NCBI GenBank assembly: GCA_023441145.1 | Contig: JAEZQN010000197.1 | Coordinates: 1 to 18,437, forward strand | DNA length: 18,437 bases | Direction of reading: 5' to 3' | From: Bacillota bacterium | GTDB lineage: Bacteria > Bacillota > Clostridia > Lachnospirales > Lachnospiraceae | In this document: positions 15,037 to 18,437 of the stretch, piece after piece | How the letters are laid out: each line of letters opens with the position of its first letter | How positions within the stretch are numbered: position 1 is the first letter of the stretch | Notes under the pieces: model-generated | Databases searched by the model: none | The model's input: only the letters and a program-made list of their open reading frames with translations | Told to the model about the DNA's origin: nothing | Translations under genes and position numbers: made by a program

Positions 15037-16086
15037 TTACGTCCTATCTTTTCTACCCGTTCCTCCTGTAAGCAGGTCGAAAAATGGTACAAGAAGTTTG
15101 GTACTTAAACACACTGTAAGGACCAGAGAAAAGAATAGTATTCCGATAAATGCTACCTTCATGTTTAAAGATCCCAGCCATGCTGAGCCTCCAAGGACTG
15201 TTAGGAAAATGTACATAAAGGTTTGGTGAAGCACATAAACCTGAAGGGTTCTGCTGCCAAAACGGCTAAACATACATCTTACAGATGGAATAACGGCTAT
15301 GATAGCTAATACCGTAATAAACACTATAAGGTAATAACCTAATCGCACTAACCAGGCATACTCTGCAAAGGCCTCATAAGGACAATCCTTAAACTGTAGT
15401 TCGAAACTTCCTTTTCCTTTTAAAAAATATTCATAACTCCATTTTAGCTTATCATAATACTTCCAGATTACTGCCAGTACAGCAAGAACCCAGCCAAAAG
15501 ATGCTACAATAATCACCTTTCTTTTAAGGAAGTATGTTAACTTCTTAGAATCAAAATAGTAGCCTAAGTAAAAGAACGGATAAAAGGTAACTACTCTAGA
15601 AAGGCTCAGAAAGCTTCCTACAGATTTATCATACCCTACCATACAACCAAGAAGAATTGATAGTGGCAGAATAATGCGAAACGAATAATTTCTAATCGCC
15701 ATGGTAATCAGCATAAAGAACACCATACCGAGAATATACCATGCGATGCCATACTCATTGAATAGGGAAAAACTCGGCTTATTACCAAATACAACTCTTA
15801 GGAAAAAGAGTAGCGTCTTCATAAAATAGAATACCACCAAAAAAGATGCTATTTTGCTCCATCGCTTCTCATTCACAGTCTTTTTACTAAACAGTCCTGA
15901 TACAAATACAAAGGCAGGCATATGAAACAAATAGATAAAGTATACAACCTTTCCTATGCCCTCAGATTTCCCCATAAACTCTTTGGCTACGTGACCTAGC
16001 ACAACTAAAAAGATAAGCACAAACTTTACATTGTCCCATTTCGCTAAGCGCTCTTGCCCGATAGTATCCCTTTTACTAAAACTCAT
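15037..16086 (-). CDS. Acyltransferase-3 family membrane protein
   Basis: A 349-residue multi-pass membrane enzyme of the OafA/acyltransferase-3 family, which moves acyl groups (often acetyl) onto surface sugars. The N-terminus has the family pattern: WDNVKFVLIFLVVLGHV with a conserved His (about 32), then FHMPAFVFVSGLF on the next helix. About ten hydrophobic helices follow, with LHQTFMYI in the last part. AAGGAG lies upstream of the ATG. It follows the SGNH gene by 18 bases and is the last gene of the operon. The acceptor is unknown. Confidence 0.88.
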   Translation of the reverse strand: MSFSKRDTIGQERLAKWDNVKFVLIFLVVLGHVAKEFMGKSEGIGKVVYFIYLFHMPAFVFVSGLFSKKTVNEKRWSKIASFLVVFYFMKTLLFFLRVVFGNKPSFSLFNEYGIAWYILGMVFFMLITMAIRNYSFRIILPLSILLGCMVGYDKSVGSFLSLSRVVTFYPFFYLGYYFDSKKLTYFLKRKVIIVASFGWVLAVLAVIWKYYDKLKWSYEYFLKGKGSFELQFKDCPYEAFAEYAWLVRLGYYLIVFITVLAIIAVIPSVRCMFSRFGSRTLQVYVLHQTFMYIFLTVLGGSAWLGSLNMKVAFIGILFFSLVLTVCLSTKLLVPFFDLLTGGTGRKDRT

Positions 16087-16104
16087 CCTTAAGCACTCCT
16101 TTGT

Positions 16105-17214
16105 CTAATTCTCCTGTTGAATTTTCTCTACATATTCATCATAAGCAATCACAGCTTCATCCCAGCTCTCATACCCAGCTACCCCTCTCTGATCAGTTAC
16201 GGAGTAATTGTTAGTTAAATAGGTAGCCATAAAGTCCATAAATTTCTTACTTCCCTCCACATTTAAGTGGTCGACATCAGAAAAGTCAGTTTTAAAAGAT
16301 AGCCCTAACTCTTGGTACATATCTTCTTTATTAAAATCTAGACAAGTATATCCTTCACTTTCTAGTACCGTCATAATCTGATTTACCTGCATAACATATT
16401 CTATATGAAGATTTGCTGGCATGGACACAAAGAGAACATTTATCTTATTCTCCTTTACATAGGATAACAGGTCATTTAGCAAAGCTGTTTGAACCTCATT
16501 GAGGCTCGCAGTCTTTGTAGTTAACTCAGGATCATCTAGAGGAGTAACATCAAACACGGGATCATATTTAATTACACTTTTAAATGTATTCCTCTTTCCA
16601 ATAAAATCAAACTTATTTAACTCAGTCCATCTACTATGATACTTAAGAAAACTCCAGTAATAACTTAGCTTGGAGACATTTTCTTTCTCTTGTTTCAATT
16701 CCTGCACTAGTCCTTTATCATCTGCATTTTTTGCTATTTGGTAGTCCATAGCTTCTGGATAGTACTCTAGTGCGGCTTCTATCATATCACTTTTGTTTTT
16801 ACTTAAAGGAAGGCAGTCTGTGACACGACGGATATTGGCTTCATTCAAGAAATTCACTTGATCTGCACGAAAACAATTCACATCTACGATAAATAACGGA
16901 TTTTCCTGTGTCTTTCTTACTTCCTCCATAAGATACTTTATAAATACTCCTGGCTGAGAAAAGGTAGATAGGTCGTAGGAAGGTATTCCTGTATTTTCCC
17001 AAAGACTTAAAGCATTCCAGCCAAGGAGCATTCTACTGTTCCCAAGCGTAACTACCTGTAGAGTATTCTCTGGTTCCTTAAAAAACGAGCTATAAGTGCC
17101 TATCGTAGGACTATCCTTCTGCCCTATGGCAAAAATAGAGGATATCTTATAGAAAATGATAAGAAACAGGAGGACAAATACGATTACTTTACTTATTATT
17201 TTGGTCTTTTTCAT
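16105..17214 (-). CDS. Membrane-anchored SGNH/DltD-like protein, partner of the MBOAT
   Basis: A 369-residue extracytoplasmic protein with an N-terminal anchor (about 7-26) and an SGNH-hydrolase-like domain. The nucleophile block is TLGNSRMLLGW with Ser60 (GNS in place of the usual GDS), and the C-terminal catalytic pair is D-x-x-H at 313-316, followed by NVEGSKKFMDFM. The layout matches DltD/AlgX/PatB-type partners that finish acyl transfer outside the membrane. AGGTGGAG precedes the ATG; only 13 bases separate it from the MBOAT stop. The middle (about 130-230) is not one I recognise. Confidence 0.82.
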   Translation of the reverse strand: MKKTKIISKVIVFVLLFLIIFYKISSIFAIGQKDSPTIGTYSSFFKEPENTLQVVTLGNSRMLLGWNALSLWENTGIPSYDLSTFSQPGVFIKYLMEEVRKTQENPLFIVDVNCFRADQVNFLNEANIRRVTDCLPLSKNKSDMIEAALEYYPEAMDYQIAKNADDKGLVQELKQEKENVSKLSYYWSFLKYHSRWTELNKFDFIGKRNTFKSVIKYDPVFDVTPLDDPELTTKTASLNEVQTALLNDLLSYVKENKINVLFVSMPANLHIEYVMQVNQIMTVLESEGYTCLDFNKEDMYQELGLSFKTDFSDVDHLNVEGSKKFMDFMATYLTNNYSVTDQRGVAGYESWDEAVIAYDEYVEKIQQEN

Positions 17215-17227
17215 TGTTTTTCTCCAC

Positions 17228-18437
17228 CTAATAATTCATATATGCAAAGGAGCCAGCACTATAACCTGGTCCATAAATACCTAAAATAAGAATGGCAAAT
17301 ATTATTCCTAACAGTAGTGCATAACGAAACACAATATTTTGCTTTTGTACCATATCTCTTACAGAACCCTTCTCTTGAAGATTACTGATATAGATAAGAA
17401 GTATGATACTAAGCGTTAGAAGATGAAATTCCTTTTCCGATACACCATATGTATATAGACTTCCATCAAACAGCTTATAGGGCTGAAAATCAGTCACTAT
17501 GGATTGTATTGCAACCTTTGTTTTATATAATATCCCTGGCCTAGTAAGTAAACGTCCTACCGCAAAGATACAGGTTGTCCTAACCATCTGAAAAACTCTC
17601 CAGGAGGTTGCCTCTGTATTAATATTGAACTTCTTCGTAAGCCACTGCATTTCTGGATGGAAGGTAACAGAGCACATAATAACAAACCCGTAGTATAGCC
17701 CCCATGCAATGTAAGTCTTACCAGTTCCATGCCATAGGCCAGTTAAAAACCAAGTAATTACTACTGGAAAGAAGGTTACTACAATTCTTCCGGCTCTCTC
17801 TCCCCACGCTTTTTTAACCTTTTTACCGGTCTTTTTTACCCAGGAGGCCGTGGATACGGGATAATAGACATAATCCTTAAACCAGCCACCTAATGTCATA
17901 TGCCATCTTCTCCAAAACTCCGTAATGGATTTAGAGAAAAACGGTCTTTTAAAGTTAATATCCAACTCGATTCCAAACATATCAGAGACACCTCTGGCAA
18001 TATCCATACAACCAGAAAAGTCCATATATATGTAGAGAACATCTAAAAATGCTGCTATGAGTAGTAAAGAGCCCCCTGTTTTACTTGGATTTGCATAGGC
18101 CGCTGTTACATAGATATTCACCCTATCTGCTATGACCAACTTCTTAAAATAACCCCAAAGCATAAGCTGAAATCCTGACAGTATTCTTTCTGAGTTATAT
18201 TTTAATTCCATTTTTAGTCGCGAACCTAGGCGGTTATAGCGCTCAATTGGCCCTTGCAGAATATGTGGAAAGTAGATGGCATATAAAGCAAAGCGTCCAT
18301 AGTTACTTTCACTTTCATATCTACGCCAATACACATCCAATAAATAACCAATGGTTGAGAATGTGTAGTAGGAGATACCTAAAGGGACAATGATGTCAGT
18401 TATGGCAAAGTCTCCCTTTCCACCTAAAGCTAAAATC
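17228..18437 (-). CDS. MBOAT O-acyltransferase (AlgI/DltB-like), 5' end outside the window
   Basis: A multi-pass enzyme that passes acyl groups across the membrane for surface-polymer O-acylation. The frame stays open to the right edge: beyond 18340 it continues through PLGISYYTFSTIGYLLDVYWR, so a start near 18340 would be wrong. About 403 C-terminal residues are visible. Conserved blocks are YFPHILQGPIERY, DFSGCMDIARG, FWRRWHMTLGGWFKDYVYYP and TGLWHGTGKTYIAWG, with the two conserved His residues in RRWH and LWHG. The C-terminus is hydrophobic and ends in AYMNY. It is the first visible gene of the three-gene acylation operon. No dltA/dltC or alginate genes are visible, so the polymer is unknown. 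Confidence 0.92.
   Translation of the reverse strand, partial: ILALGGKGDFAITDIIVPLGISYYTFSTIGYLLDVYWRRYESESNYGRFALYAIYFPHILQGPIERYNRLGSRLKMELKYNSERILSGFQLMLWGYFKKLVIADRVNIYVTAAYANPSKTGGSLLLIAAFLDVLYIYMDFSGCMDIARGVSDMFGIELDINFKRPFFSKSITEFWRRWHMTLGGWFKDYVYYPVSTASWVKKTGKKVKKAWGERAGRIVVTFFPVVITWFLTGLWHGTGKTYIAWGLYYGFVIMCSVTFHPEMQWLTKKFNINTEATSWRVFQMVRTTCIFAVGRLLTRPGILYKTKVAIQSIVTDFQPYKLFDGSLYTYGVSEKEFHLLTLSIILLIYISNLQEKGSVRDMVQKQNIVFRYALLLGIIFAILILGIYGPGYSAGSFAYMNY

Overview
This AT-rich window looks like a low-GC Firmicute chromosome, most likely Lachnospiraceae/Clostridia. The signs are strong AGGAGG-type ribosome sites, a clostridial-style MutS2, a VanW/G5 surface protein with a Pro/Thr tail, a radical SAM protein with a DUF4080-like tail, and tRNA genes without encoded CCA. 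Genus assignment is inference. I see no phage, insertion sequence or CRISPR array.

Layout: (1) 1-617, minus: 5' part of a membrane-anchored HtrA-like protein whose catalytic His position is Asp. (2) 810-5395, plus: mutS2, an OmpR-type response regulator and its sensor kinase, closed by a bidirectional terminator at 5401-5442. (3) 5467-6974, minus: an AIR-synthase-related (HypE/PurM-like) protein followed by the tRNA methyltransferase trmL. (4) 7137-8975, minus: a VanW/G5 surface protein, and upstream of it a 35-residue single-pass membrane protein. (5) 9045-9692, plus: an unrecognised anchored helical-repeat protein, meeting tail-to-tail (shared TTAA) a minus operon at 9689-12852 of radical SAM protein, endonuclease III (nth) and a DEDDh exonuclease. 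(6) 12853-13988: tRNA-Phe and tRNA-Gly, each with its own promoter; an HPr-like protein lacking the phosphocarrier His; and two copies of a roughly 150-bp structured repeat. (7) 14106-14891, minus: an APH-fold kinase. (8) 15037-18437, minus: MBOAT acyltransferase (5' end outside the window), SGNH/DltD-like protein and acyltransferase-3, an apparent surface-polymer acylation operon.

The most interesting item is the repeat pair (12978-13132 and 13522-13670). Each copy has the same four hairpins in the same order, with tetraloop-type CTTG and GTAA loops in the first two. Differences between copies are concentrated at paired positions and keep the pairing. Each copy directly abuts the stem of a minus-strand intrinsic terminator (of the tRNA unit and of the HPr-like gene), so the repeat's terminal A-run is also the terminator's T-run. 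This could be a non-autonomous mobile element that targets terminators or a structured RNA/processing element; the window cannot decide. Two proteins with missing catalytic residues (the HtrA-like and HPr-like proteins) and an overlooked micro-protein are the next best leads.
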